From: Pauljensenia sp902373545
Lineage (GTDB): Bacteria; Actinomycetota; Actinomycetes; Actinomycetales; Actinomycetaceae
DNA length: 60,643 nucleotides
NCBI RefSeq assembly: GCF_041432775.1
Contig: NZ_JAPWAG010000013.1
Location: forward strand, 1 to 60,643
Direction: 5' to 3'
Shown piece by piece: positions 1 through 7,789 of the stretch. The position numbers and the translations under genes are program-made. The notes under the pieces were generated by a model. That model had not been told where the DNA came from. It saw only the letters and a program-made list of their open reading frames with translations, and ran no database searches. The stretch's first letter is position 1. Each line of letters starts with the position of its first letter.

Positions 1-59
1 CGCTGAATGCTATCTCTGCTTGCCGAATGCTTGCTGTGCTGATGTCTCTCTCCACGGCG

Positions 60-67
60 CTTTTACC
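60..67. repeat. target-site duplication, left copy
   Basis: CTTTTACC abuts the left inverted repeat and is repeated exactly at 1518-1525. Confidence 0.9.
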
Positions 68-1517
68 GGCTCTTCATAGTTGAGTGTGGGTGGAGGCATC
101 TAGGCCTCCTGCGATGAGGAGCATTCGGAGTCTGTAGTTGGTGGGGTTGCGGTAGCCTCTGGCGGTGCGTCTGCCTAGTTCGATGATTCCGTTGATGGCT
201 TCTGTTGGCCCGTTGCTGGCCCCGCCGGTATCGAAGTAGGCCAAGAAGGCGTCCTTCCACTTGCGTAGGGTCCGGCCCAGGCGAGCGATTTCGGGGATGG
301 GACACCTTGGTAGGCTCTCGATGAGACGAGCGGCCAGGCGTCGGCCTTGGGCGGGTGTATCTTGATGGAAGACCTCGCGCACTTGCTGGGCGCAGTGGTA
401 GGCGACTTCGACACTGATATGCGCCTCATCTGCCACGAAGGCCTCACGGAGGCGTTCCTTTTGACGCTTCGTGAGCCGATCACGCGAGGCGCGCAAAAGA
501 AGCCGGATCTGATAGAGGGGATCCCCCTTGCGCCCGCGGTGACCGGTCGTGTCTTGCTGGACGCGGCGACGCACCTCATCGAGAGCGTCGCCAGCGAGCT
601 TGACGATGTGGAAGGCGTCGAGGACGCTGGTGGCGTCTTGGAGCTGGTCGTCGATGGCGTTCTTGTATCCTTGGAAGGGGTCCAGTGTCGCGATCTGGAT
701 ACCGGAGCGAAACTGTTCGCCGCGCTCTTCTAGCCAGTTCTTGTACACGGTGCCAGACCTGCCTGGGACCAGGTCCAATAACCTTGCCGTGGGGTGGTCC
801 TCCCCGCGTGTCAGGTCCACGATGCCGGTGAGCTCACGGGGCCCTCGTCGGCGTCGGTCCTGGTGATGCCACATGGCTCTCGTCAACCCCCAGCACCCGA
901 ACCCCTGCGAAACGGGCGGGGTCATCAGATGCGGCTTGCAGACACGGCTTGATATGGGACCACACGGTATTCCACGTGGTTGCCAGTTGTCGAGCCAGGC
1001 CAGCGATGGTGGCTCCTTCGAAGCGCAACTGTCGGATCGCCCAGCGGATCGCCCGGGTCCCCAGACGCGCCCGAGGTGCGCACACCTTCTCGCTGTGCTC
1101 CAGGAATGTCACCGTCTGGCAGGTGTGTTCGCGGCATATCCAGCGTCGTTTATGCCACCGGATCCGCACCGGGACCCCGGCCCAGGGCGCGTCGATCACC
1201 TCCACCACCATACGACCGTGGCCTTGAGCGATCACCCCACAACCAGGGCAGCCAACCAGCTGGTTGCACGACTCAACATCAAGTACCAGAGCATCTGGGG
1301 TGCGAGCCACGCTCATCAGATGGAAGCCCTCCAAACCGACGAGCAGATCACACCGATCACAACGATCAAGCGACGCAGAGCAGCAGCAGGTAGGGTGAGA
1401 CATTGTCGAGGTCCTTGACGACAGCGGGGGTAGAGGTCCGCTCATCATCAAGGACCTCGACCTCTACCCGCAACCCCCGCTCAACACCCGGTCACCCACA
1501 CTCAACTCGGAAGAGCC
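68..1517 (-). mobile_element. ISL3-family insertion sequence, complete ends
   Basis: The element is bounded by 25-bp terminal inverted repeats at 68-92 and 1493-1517, both reading GGCTCTTC outward-in and sharing GTTGAGTGTGGGTG; 23 of 25 positions agree. Immediately outside, CTTTTACC occurs at 60-67 and again at 1518-1525. An 8-bp target duplication is the ISL3-family norm and shows the insertion is young enough to keep it. One transposase gene fills the element on the minus strand but is frameshifted. A 14-bp inverted repeat (1405-1418 against 1448-1461) sits just upstream of the transposase start and could form a hairpin that limits read-through from outside. Confidence 0.95.
74..1403 (-). 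pseudogene. ISL3-family transposase, frameshifted
   Basis: The reading frame begins MSHPTC at 1403 and carries the N-terminal zinc-finger (CPGC then CREHTC) and helix-turn-helix region of ISL3 transposases up to GVRVLGVDE. It then shifts: the remainder (MWHHQDRRRRG onward, to the stop at 74) lies in another frame. The switch maps to about 875-878, where four bases stand where three would restore the usual VDE-x-W reading. The C-terminal part keeps the DDE-domain landmarks, including VLDAFHIVKL and SNGPTEAINGII. The break falls right after the first catalytic aspartate, so no active protein is expected unless ribosomes frameshift there or the base is a sequencing error. The stop codon lies inside the left inverted repeat, which is typical of compact insertion sequences. 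Confidence 0.9.
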
Positions 1518-1525
1518 CTTTTACC
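1518..1525. repeat. target-site duplication, right copy
   Basis: CTTTTACC abuts the right inverted repeat and matches 60-67 exactly. Confidence 0.9.
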
Positions 1526-1537
1526 GGACAGAAGGCC

Positions 1538-1568
1538 AGGCCGGGAACCCACATAGGGCTCCCGGCCT
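1538..1568. terminator. hairpin beside the IS insertion point
   Basis: AGGCCGGGA (1538-1546) pairs with TCCCGGCCT (1560-1568), with a further inner CCC/GGG pairing. No T-run follows. It looks like an old intergenic terminator into whose edge the IS inserted. Confidence 0.5.
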
Positions 1569-2178
1569 GACCCACACCACCAACCAACTGAAGCGCCCCC
1601 CTTCAAACCCAACCTGCACAGGCGCTGGCTACTCACACGAGCCACCACAGCCCCTATGCGTCCCTCAGGCGCTTCCCTGCGCGACAGTGCGCACCAAATG
1701 GTCCTCGGGCCCGATTGGGCCGTGTTAGGCCGGCTACGCGTCGTTGTGGCGCGTGAGTGCTGCTGGTTCGAGCACGCACGCTCGTGACGTCGGTGTCCTC
1801 GCACGCTGTGGCGCCGGCGCGGCCTTCAGGCGGGCCGGCTAGGTGGGTGTGCCCGTCGTTGCGCTTCGCTGTCCTTGCTGTCGCGCCTCTTTCGTGCTCG
1901 CCGCCGGCCCGCTGTGACTCCTCGCCGCCGATGCGGCGTGTCGTTGCCCTGCTTGCGTACCCCGGCCTCGTACCAAGGCGGACGTGACAGACTCTGCGCC
2001 GGCGGCGGGGATGGTGTCGGCTCTATGTCTGACACTTTCGCGCCGACGGAACGTTGTTCAGCTGAAACACTGCCAATGTTGCTGTGACAACAGTTGGACG
2101 ATAGTCCCATATCGTTTGACAATTCAATGATGGAGATTGCCTGATCAGGGCGTAGTTGTGAGACGCGTCGATAATTTG

Positions 2179-2194
2179 TAGGACCTGTGTCCTA
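2179..2194. promoter_or_regulatory. candidate operator upstream of the FMN reductase
   Basis: TAGGAC and GTCCTA flank a 4-bp centre, giving a perfect 6-4-6 palindrome about 85 bp before the FMN reductase start. Such sites are usual for dimeric repressors; a redox- or quinone-sensing repressor would suit the gene, but that is inference. Confidence 0.45.
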
Positions 2195-2276
2195 ATCGAT
2201 AGCCGAATGGGTTGTTCTGAAATGTTGCAGGATGTAACGTACTTGATGTTTCAATAATGCCCCGAACGGAAACGTC

Positions 2277-2801
2277 ATGGCTTCCATTGCTGTCGTTCTC
2301 GGTTCCGTTCGCCCCGGTCGTGCGGGCGAGCAGGTGGTGCGCTGGATCGAGGAGCAGGCGCTCCAGGTCGAGGGCGTCAACCCCATCTTCATCGATCTTC
2401 GTGACTACGATCTGCCCCTCTTTGCTGAGGAGATGTCCCCCTCGATGCAGGCCCCGACCCTGCCCGAGGCCGTGCGCCTGCGCGCCAACATCGAGGCGCT
2501 CGACGCCGTCGTGTTCGTGACCCCCGAGTACAACCACTCGATCCCCGGTGTCCTCAAGAATGCGATCGACTACCTGCCCCCGGCCACCCTCAAGGACAAG
2601 GCCACCGCGCTGATCGGCTACTCCTGGTACGGCGGCGAGGCCCCTCGCGCCCACCTCCGCGATATCCTCTCCACCTTCGGCGCCGACGTGCGTGAGCAGG
2701 AGCTGGGTATCAACCTCGGCTCGGACTTCGTCGACGGTGCCTTCAAGCCCTCTGACGAGCTGAGCGCCTCGCTTCGCCAGCTCCTGGCCTCCCTGGCCTG
2801 A
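2277..2801 (+). CDS. NADPH-dependent FMN reductase family protein
   Basis: This 174-residue protein is a flavodoxin-fold NAD(P)H:FMN or quinone reductase. The N-terminal VVLGSVRPGRAGEQV is the phosphate-binding loop of the family, and VTPEYNHSIPGVLKNAID is the hallmark second motif that contacts the flavin; the length is typical. It is likely cytosolic, reducing flavin or quinones and serving in redox housekeeping. It stands alone, with a candidate palindromic operator upstream and a two-hairpin terminator downstream. A weak GGA lies shortly before the ATG. The exact acceptor cannot be read from sequence. Confidence 0.9.
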   Translation: MASIAVVLGSVRPGRAGEQVVRWIEEQALQVEGVNPIFIDLRDYDLPLFAEEMSPSMQAPTLPEAVRLRANIEALDAVVFVTPEYNHSIPGVLKNAIDYLPPATLKDKATALIGYSWYGGEAPRAHLRDILSTFGADVREQELGINLGSDFVDGAFKPSDELSASLRQLLASLA

Positions 2802-2851
2802 GTGCTGCCCCCGACAGGGGACATGCGAGCAGTATCGACGCGAGAACAACG

Positions 2852-2877
2852 CTGCGGCGCCACGCGCGGCGCCGCAG
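2852..2877. terminator. first hairpin after the FMN reductase
   Basis: CTGCGGCGCC (2852-2861) pairs perfectly with GGCGCCGCAG (2868-2877) around a 6-nt loop. It stands just before a second, stronger hairpin. Confidence 0.6.
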
Positions 2878-2884
2878 ACATGAC

Positions 2885-2920
2885 ACGGGCGGCCCGGCAG
2901 GAAACTGCCGGGCCGCCCGT
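2885..2920. terminator. bidirectional terminator between convergent genes
   Basis: A perfect 16-bp stem (2885-2900 with 2905-2920) closes on a GAAA tetraloop. It lies between the FMN reductase and the convergent mannosyltransferase gene and can serve both. Confidence 0.85.
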
Positions 2921-2949
2921 TCGTCGTAACTGGGAGTCGAATCCAAGGC

Positions 2950-4773
2950 TCAGATCCACGTGGGTAGCCACATGTGCGAGCGCCAAAACTCGTAGTCGAC
3001 GACGTCGCCGCGCCACAGGGGCATGAAGTAGAAAGCGCACGCGAGAATCGCGATCGTCAGCGCGGCGGCCAACAAACGTCCCGCGGTCGCGGAGCGCAGT
3101 GGTGGGGGAGAGGACGGGGCTGCCCCGGTGATCGTGACGGCATCGGCCAGGAGTGCGACCATCCACGCGACCCCCAGCGCGACGAAGGGCACGAAGGCCA
3201 CCGTGTAGAACGTGAAGATCGTCCGGTGTGCGTAGGTCAGCCAGGGCACGTACAGGGCGAGGTAGCCCGCCAGGATGACGCCGGAGCGCCAGTTTCGGTA
3301 GCGAAGAGTCACGATGAACACGAGGAGGAGTGCTCCAATGCCGATCCACCACAGAACCGGGTTGCCCAGAGCAACGACGTTCGTCGCGCACTTTCCAGAG
3401 GCGCACCCGGTGATTGACGCGTCGTTTGACCAGTGGAAAGACGTCGGTCGTACCTGCGCGAGCCACGTGTAGGGGTTGGACTGGTACGTGTGGGGCGTCG
3501 TCAGGCCGGTGTGGAATGTCCACATTTCCTTGTGGTAGATCCACAGGTCGGCGAGGGCACCGGTGAATCCGGAGATGCCGGACCGCCCGTGTCCGTGGGC
3601 CTGGGGGTGCGTGAACCAGCCGAACCAGGAGGCAATGTAGGTCAGGATTGCGCTGGGGACCATGAGGATGAATGCCCACCACACGTCCGCGATGAGCGCC
3701 CCGCGCACGGGCGAAGGGTGGCCGAGCCGCCAACGGTAGGTGACCTCGCGAATGGCGACGAAAAGACCGAGGCAGGCGAGTACGTAGACGCCGGACCACT
3801 TCACCGAGGACGCCAGGCCGCACAGGATGCCGGCGGCGAGCAGCCAGGGGCGCCGACCCGCGTTGGGGCCGATCGCGAAGCCGTGTTGGTCGCGCAGGGT
3901 GACGAATGCCCTCAGGCTGGCCCAGCCGTGGCGCGGGGCTCCGATGCCGTCCCATGCGGTGAGCTTGCTAGTCAGCGTTGGGCGTGACATCTGCTGGTCC
4001 TTGACGACGCACAGGAACGCAGCCAGGGCGAACATCGCGAGGTAGCCGTCGAGGATGGAGGTGCGGCTCATGACGATGGCGATGCCGTCGGTGGCCAGGA
4101 AGAGGCCCGCGAGGAGGGTGAGGAGGGGGCTGTGGAAGAGGTTCTGCGCGAGTCGGCACAGGAGGAATACGGTGATAACGCCGCAGATCGCGGTCACGAT
4201 GCGCCAGCCCACCGGGTCTGTCTGTCCGAGCGCTTCCATGCCCAGGCCGATGAGCCACTTGCCCGTCGGCGGGTGGACGGGGTACCCGCCTTTGGCTGCG
4301 AGCCCGGAGACGTTGCCCGCGACGAAGGACGCGTCGTAGTTGTTGGGCCACGTGCCCTCGTATCCGAGTGTGATGAGTGACCAGGCGTCCTTGACGTAGT
4401 AGGTCTCGTCGAAGACGAGGGTGCGGACGTTGTCCAGTCCGGTCATCCGAATGATGGCAGCGATGATCGTGGCGACCGCGGTGGCCACCCAGCCGGCGGT
4501 CGGGGTGTGCAGGCGGGCTGCCCAGATGTCCCCGCCTGTCGTTGACGAGGCCGGGGCGGGGTCGTGGGGGACGCTGGCCTCGGATGTTTCGTTCTCTCGG
4601 TTGGGATTCCCGGGGCTTGGGTCCTCCGGTGCGCCGTCCTCGGGCGTCGTGTCCGCGGGGGACGAGGCCGGGGCGGGCGCGTTCTCGGAGGCGGCGGCAG
4701 GGAGAACCTTGCCGTGGGGGTCGGGTGCCTCGACGTCCTGTGGGTTGTCGTGGGTCGTGTTCGTGGTATCCAT
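2950..4773 (-). CDS. protein O-mannosyltransferase (PMT/GT39 family)
   Basis: A 607-residue polytopic membrane enzyme that transfers mannose from polyprenyl-phosphate-mannose to Ser/Thr of exported proteins. After a disordered, acidic and proline-rich stretch of about 90 residues come many membrane spans. The first large loop holds the family's acidic pair in FDETYYVKDAW, and HPPTGKWLIGLG follows; the C-terminal third matches the PMT four-span domain. The ATG at 4773 is preferred over an upstream in-frame TTG at 4812 because no residues of the family precede it. The disordered N-terminus carries two exact copies of the 14-bp repeat, each read as APASS. In mycobacteria pmt neighbours rsmI; here rsmI lies 35 kb away. 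The Ser/Thr/Pro-rich surface proteins in this window are plausible substrates (inference). Confidence 0.9.
   Translation of the reverse strand: MDTTNTTHDNPQDVEAPDPHGKVLPAAASENAPAPASSPADTTPEDGAPEDPSPGNPNRENETSEASVPHDPAPASSTTGGDIWAARLHTPTAGWVATAVATIIAAIIRMTGLDNVRTLVFDETYYVKDAWSLITLGYEGTWPNNYDASFVAGNVSGLAAKGGYPVHPPTGKWLIGLGMEALGQTDPVGWRIVTAICGVITVFLLCRLAQNLFHSPLLTLLAGLFLATDGIAIVMSRTSILDGYLAMFALAAFLCVVKDQQMSRPTLTSKLTAWDGIGAPRHGWASLRAFVTLRDQHGFAIGPNAGRRPWLLAAGILCGLASSVKWSGVYVLACLGLFVAIREVTYRWRLGHPSPVRGALIADVWWAFILMVPSAILTYIASWFGWFTHPQAHGHGRSGISGFTGALADLWIYHKEMWTFHTGLTTPHTYQSNPYTWLAQVRPTSFHWSNDASITGCASGKCATNVVALGNPVLWWIGIGALLLVFIVTLRYRNWRSGVILAGYLALYVPWLTYAHRTIFTFYTVAFVPFVALGVAWMVALLADAVTITGAAPSSPPPLRSATAGRLLAAALTIAILACAFYFMPLWRGDVVDYEFWRSHMWLPTWI
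4544..4557 (+). repeat. 14-bp dispersed repeat, exact copy
   Basis: GACGAGGCCGGGGC, inside the mannosyltransferase gene near residue 73, read as APASS in a disordered segment. Confidence 0.85.
4661..4674 (+). repeat. 14-bp dispersed repeat, exact copy
   Basis: GACGAGGCCGGGGC, inside the mannosyltransferase gene near residue 34, again read as APASS. Confidence 0.85.
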
Positions 4774-4863
4774 CGATGCCGAGTCTAGCGGGCTGTGTGG
4801 CGCTGTGAGCAATTGCCTGAACGTTTGCTACCGGCTCGTGGGAGGGTGTGCATCGGCCAGGTG

Positions 4864-4893
4864 TTGAGAATTGTTCTCGCAATGCTCTATAAT
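4864..4893 (+). promoter_or_regulatory. promoter of the metal ABC transporter operon
   Basis: TTGAGA (4864-4869) and a perfect TATAAT (4888-4893) are separated by 18 bp. The palindrome GAGAA-TTG-TTCTC (4866-4878) overlaps the -35 and spacer and resembles Fur/Zur-type boxes; binding there would block RNA polymerase. Confidence 0.75.
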
Positions 4894-4910
4894 TTTCGGG
4901 TACCCGAAAA
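4893..4910. promoter_or_regulatory. 18-bp perfect palindrome over the transcription start
   Basis: TTTTCGGGTACCCGAAAA is a perfect palindrome starting at the last base of the -10 box, covering the expected start point. It is a strong candidate for a second repressor site, for example a DtxR/MntR-type manganese regulator; the identity of the protein is inference. Confidence 0.65.
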
Positions 4911-4923
4911 ATCCGTTGGAGCG

Positions 4924-6066
4924 ATGATGATCCCCTCAACAACCCGCCGCGCGGCACTCGCCATCCTCGGCCTCGCCCTCGCGCCCCTTGCGGCGTGCGC
5001 GCCCACCTCCTCGGCACACGGCCTCACAGTCGTCGCCACAACCACGCAGATCTGCGACTACGTCACCCAGATCGCCGCAGCCTCCACCGACCTCTCCCTG
5101 GACAAGACCGACGCCTCCGGCAAGAGCTCCCACGTGGGCGCCGCCCCCGACAATGCGGCCCTGACCATGAGCCTGACGTGCCTCCTCGCCCCCAACGCCT
5201 CGGCGCACGAACACGAAATGACCCCTGCTCAAACCGCGGCCCTGGCCGACGCTGACGTCATGGCCGTCTCCGGCGTCGACCTCGAGCACTTCCTGGACGA
5301 CGCGGTTGCCTCCTCCGGCTTCCACGGGCGTATGGTCGTCACCTCCGGCGTCCTGACCGCCTCCGACGTCGACAACCCCGGCGCGGCCGACCCGCAGACC
5401 CCCTACACGATCGACCGCGGGATCGAGCGCGTCGAGGTCTCCCCCTGGCCCTTCCCGCCCGAAAATGAGGGCGAGGCACCCGAATTCCGCTTCGACCCCC
5501 ACGTGTGGACCTCGCCCAAGCGGGCCCGCGTCCAGGTCGAAAACCTGGGAGCTGGCCTGGCCGCCGCCGCACCCGACGCCGCCGCCTCGATCAACGCGGC
5601 CACGGCCTCGTACCTGGAGGACCTGGACGCCCTCGACGCGTGGGCGACCGCCTCCATCGAGACTGTCCCGGAGGGCCAGCGCGTCCTGTTCACCTCGCAC
5701 GACGCCTTCGGCTACTTCTCGGGCGACTATGGGATCCGCTTCATCGGCGCGGCTCTCACCGACTTTAACGACCAGCAGGACGCGACCGCCGACCACATTG
5801 CCTCCGCCGTGCAGGCCGTCAAGGACTCGGGCGCCGTCGCGCTCTTCGCTGAAAACTCCAACAATTCCAAGTCCATCGAGGCGATCGCGCGCGGCGCCGG
5901 CGTCACCCCCATCGTGGGCGACGACGCGCTCTACGGCGACTCGCTCGGCCCCGACGGGAGCGCCGGAGCCACCTACGTGGGCTCGATTATCCACAACGTG
6001 CGCGCGGTGACCGACGCGTGGGGCGGCACCGCCCCGGCGTTGCCCGAACGGTTGGCGGGTCAGTGA
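4924..6066 (+). CDS. Mn/Zn ABC transporter substrate-binding lipoprotein
   Basis: A cluster-A metal-binding protein that delivers Mn(II) or Zn(II) to the permeases encoded downstream. The signal peptide ends in a lipobox, LAAC, so it is anchored to the outer membrane face. Likely ligands are visible in order: a His in SAHEHEMTP, His in FDPHVWTSP, Glu in LFAENSNNSKS and Asp in IVGDDALYG. The His-His-Glu-Asp set is the PsaA-like pattern and favours manganese over the three-His zinc pattern. An insert of about 30 residues (LDKTDASGKSSHVG region) interrupts the usual start of the domain and brings a second cysteine. The start is 4924 or 4927; GGAG at 4918-4921 spaces better to 4927. The stop overlaps the ATPase start by one base. 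Confidence 0.88.
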   Translation: MMIPSTTRRAALAILGLALAPLAACAPTSSAHGLTVVATTTQICDYVTQIAAASTDLSLDKTDASGKSSHVGAAPDNAALTMSLTCLLAPNASAHEHEMTPAQTAALADADVMAVSGVDLEHFLDDAVASSGFHGRMVVTSGVLTASDVDNPGAADPQTPYTIDRGIERVEVSPWPFPPENEGEAPEFRFDPHVWTSPKRARVQVENLGAGLAAAAPDAAASINAATASYLEDLDALDAWATASIETVPEGQRVLFTSHDAFGYFSGDYGIRFIGAALTDFNDQQDATADHIASAVQAVKDSGAVALFAENSNNSKSIEAIARGAGVTPIVGDDALYGDSLGPDGSAGATYVGSIIHNVRAVTDAWGGTAPALPERLAGQ

Positions 6067-6782
6067 TGTCTCACCTCGTTTCTTTTGAGGACGCGGCGCT
6101 GGGGTATGGCAATACCCCGGCGCTGTCCGGCCTGACCCTCGACGTGGATGGGGGTCAGGCCCTCGCGCTTGTTGGCCCCAACGGCGGCGGCAAAACCACG
6201 CTCCTGCGCGCCGTCGTCGGCGGCTGCCAGATCCTGTCGGGGCGCGTGTCCGTCGCTGCGTCGCGCATCGGCCTGGTCCCCCAGAGCGCCGACCTGGACC
6301 TGACCTTCCCGGTCAGCGCCTCCGAGGTCGTCACCATGGGCCTGATCGCCGAGGCCGGGTGGGGTCGGCGCATCACCGCGGACATGCGGCGCCGCGTGGG
6401 CGAAGCCCTCGAGAAGGTCAACCTTTCCGACCGCGCCTCCCATCGTTTCGGCACGCTCAGCGGCGGGCAGCGCCAGCGCGTCCTCGTGGCCCGCGCCCTC
6501 GTCGCCCAGCCCGAGCTGGTCATGATGGACGAGCCCTTCAACGGCCTCGACGCGCCCAGCCGCGACATCATCACCGGACTCATCGCCTCCCTCACCGCCG
6601 ACGGCGTCGGGGTCGTCGTGTCCACCCACGACCTCTCGCTCGCGCGCGACGTGTGCTCCCGGGCCTGCGTGATCGCCTCGCGCCTCGTGGCCCTGGGCCC
6701 CGTCGACGAGGCCCTGGCCCCCTCGGTGCTTGCACGCGCCTACGGGTCGAGCGCCGACGAAGCGATTGCGGCGCTGTCATGA
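6066..6782 (+). CDS. Mn/Zn ABC transporter ATP-binding protein
   Basis: A 238-residue ABC ATPase that powers metal import. It shows Walker A GPNGGGKTT near residue 36, signature LSGGQRQR, Walker B LVMMDEP and the switch histidine in STHDLS. The start is the ATG overlapping the stop of the binding-protein gene (TGATG), and the stop overlaps the next start (ATGA), so the genes are translationally coupled. The length is normal for the family. Confidence 0.93.
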   Translation: MSHLVSFEDAALGYGNTPALSGLTLDVDGGQALALVGPNGGGKTTLLRAVVGGCQILSGRVSVAASRIGLVPQSADLDLTFPVSASEVVTMGLIAEAGWGRRITADMRRRVGEALEKVNLSDRASHRFGTLSGGQRQRVLVARALVAQPELVMMDEPFNGLDAPSRDIITGLIASLTADGVGVVVSTHDLSLARDVCSRACVIASRLVALGPVDEALAPSVLARAYGSSADEAIAALS

Positions 6783-7789
6783 TCGCCCCCTACCTGCTGC
6801 GCCCCATCATCGTCCTGGGGCTGCTGGCCCTGGCGGTGGGGCCGGCCTCGACACTCGTGAACCTGCGCCGGGCCGAGTTCAGCGCCGAAACCATGGTGCA
6901 CGGCGTCTTCCCCGGCATCGTGGTGGGCATGGCCGTGGGCGGGCGCGACGCCATCATTCCCGGCGGTGCCGTATGTGCGGCCCTCATTGCCGCCTCCCTG
7001 ACGGCGGCCTCGCGGCGCCCGCGCTCCTCTGAGGCCACCACCGCCGTCCTGCTGACCGCTTTCTTCTCCCTGGGCATCGTCATCTCCCTGCGCATCGGCG
7101 ACATGTCCGGTCAGCTCGAATCCCTCATGTTTGGGCGCCTCCTGGACATTACGCCCTCTCGGATGTGGACCAGCGCCGCGGTCCTGGCCGTGGCGGGCCT
7201 GCTCCTGCTGGCCACCTGGCGCGCCCAGATCGCCGTGGCCTTCGACCGCGAGGCTGCGGGCGTCAGCGGCATCCCCGTCACCTGGATCGACGTCGCCTTC
7301 AACGCGGCGCTCGGCGCGATCGTCGTCGCGGCCTCGACGGCCGTGGGCGTCCTCCTCGTCGTCGGTTACCTCATCGTGCCCGGCGCCTTCGGGCGTCTGC
7401 TCGCCTCTGGCACGCGCGCGATGGCGGCGTTGGCCGCGCTGAGTGCGCTGGTGGGCGGCTGGGCGGGCTTTGGTGTCGCCCTGCTGCGCGCGCCCCGGCC
7501 CCTGTCGCCGCAGGCCTGCGTCGCCCTCGGCGTGCTTGCCTGCTTTGCGCTCGGCTGCGTGATCCGGAAGCTGCGCGACGCTCCCGCGGGGCGGGACGAG
7601 GCCTCGGCCGGCTCTCAGGATTCCCTGACCGCGCGTGAAACAGCGCGTGAAACAGGTGCTGTCGCGGGACCAGATCTGAGTTCCGCGCGTGAAACAGCGC
7701 GTGAAACAGGGGAGAGTGCGGGCCGTGAGCGTGAAACAGTGCGTGAAACGTGGGCGTCGGCGCTGCTGACGGTGGGGGAGGCCTCGTGA
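6779..7789 (+). CDS. Mn/Zn ABC transporter permease, with repetitive C-terminal tail
   Basis: A 336-residue ABC-3 family permease with about eight hydrophobic spans, starting at the ATG overlapping the ATPase stop. The family core ends near residue 275. A hydrophilic tail of about 55 residues follows and contains the motif RETARETG twice and RETVRETW once. At DNA level the tail is built from six copies of GCGTGAAAC arranged as three pairs with 12-bp spacing. The tail has no hydrophobic span and is likely cytosolic and dispensable for transport. Having two permease genes in one metal operon is the TroABCD/MntABCD layout, where the two proteins may form a heterodimeric channel. Confidence 0.88.
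   Translation: MIAPYLLRPIIVLGLLALAVGPASTLVNLRRAEFSAETMVHGVFPGIVVGMAVGGRDAIIPGGAVCAALIAASLTAASRRPRSSEATTAVLLTAFFSLGIVISLRIGDMSGQLESLMFGRLLDITPSRMWTSAAVLAVAGLLLLATWRAQIAVAFDREAAGVSGIPVTWIDVAFNAALGAIVVAASTAVGVLLVVGYLIVPGAFGRLLASGTRAMAALAALSALVGGWAGFGVALLRAPRPLSPQACVALGVLACFALGCVIRKLRDAPAGRDEASAGSQDSLTARETARETGAVAGPDLSSARETARETGESAGRERETVRETWASALLTVGEAS
7632..7750 (+). repeat. six copies of GTGAAAC(A/G), parS half-site-like
   Basis: GTGAAACA occurs at 7635-7642, 7647-7654, 7689-7696, 7701-7708 and 7731-7738, with GTGAAACG at 7743-7750. Within each of the three pairs the copies are exactly 12 bp apart, encoding a four-residue RETA repeat. GTGAAACA is also one arm of the bacterial parS palindrome, but the copies here are direct, not inverted. 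Confidence 0.8.

Larger units (their letters stand above)
1526..2276. other. 750-bp stretch without a recognisable gene
   Basis: Open frames here have no ribosome site, no family resemblance and overlap one another, so none is called. The stretch contains the hairpin at 1538-1568, a 17-bp word at 1957-1973 that recurs at 53687-53703, and a candidate operator at 2179-2194 near the following gene. It may be decayed sequence next to the IS. Confidence 0.6.

Noticed and set aside
74..1451. Two separate overlapping transposase genes
   Set aside because: The two frames together make one ISL3 transposase and split inside the catalytic motif, so a frameshift is the simpler reading.
1502..2122. Several open frames between the IS and the FMN reductase
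   Set aside because: They overlap one another on both strands, have no ribosome site and no recognisable domain.
7632..7750. True parS sites
   Set aside because: No full TGTTTCAC-GTGAAACA palindrome is formed; all copies point the same way within a coding tail.
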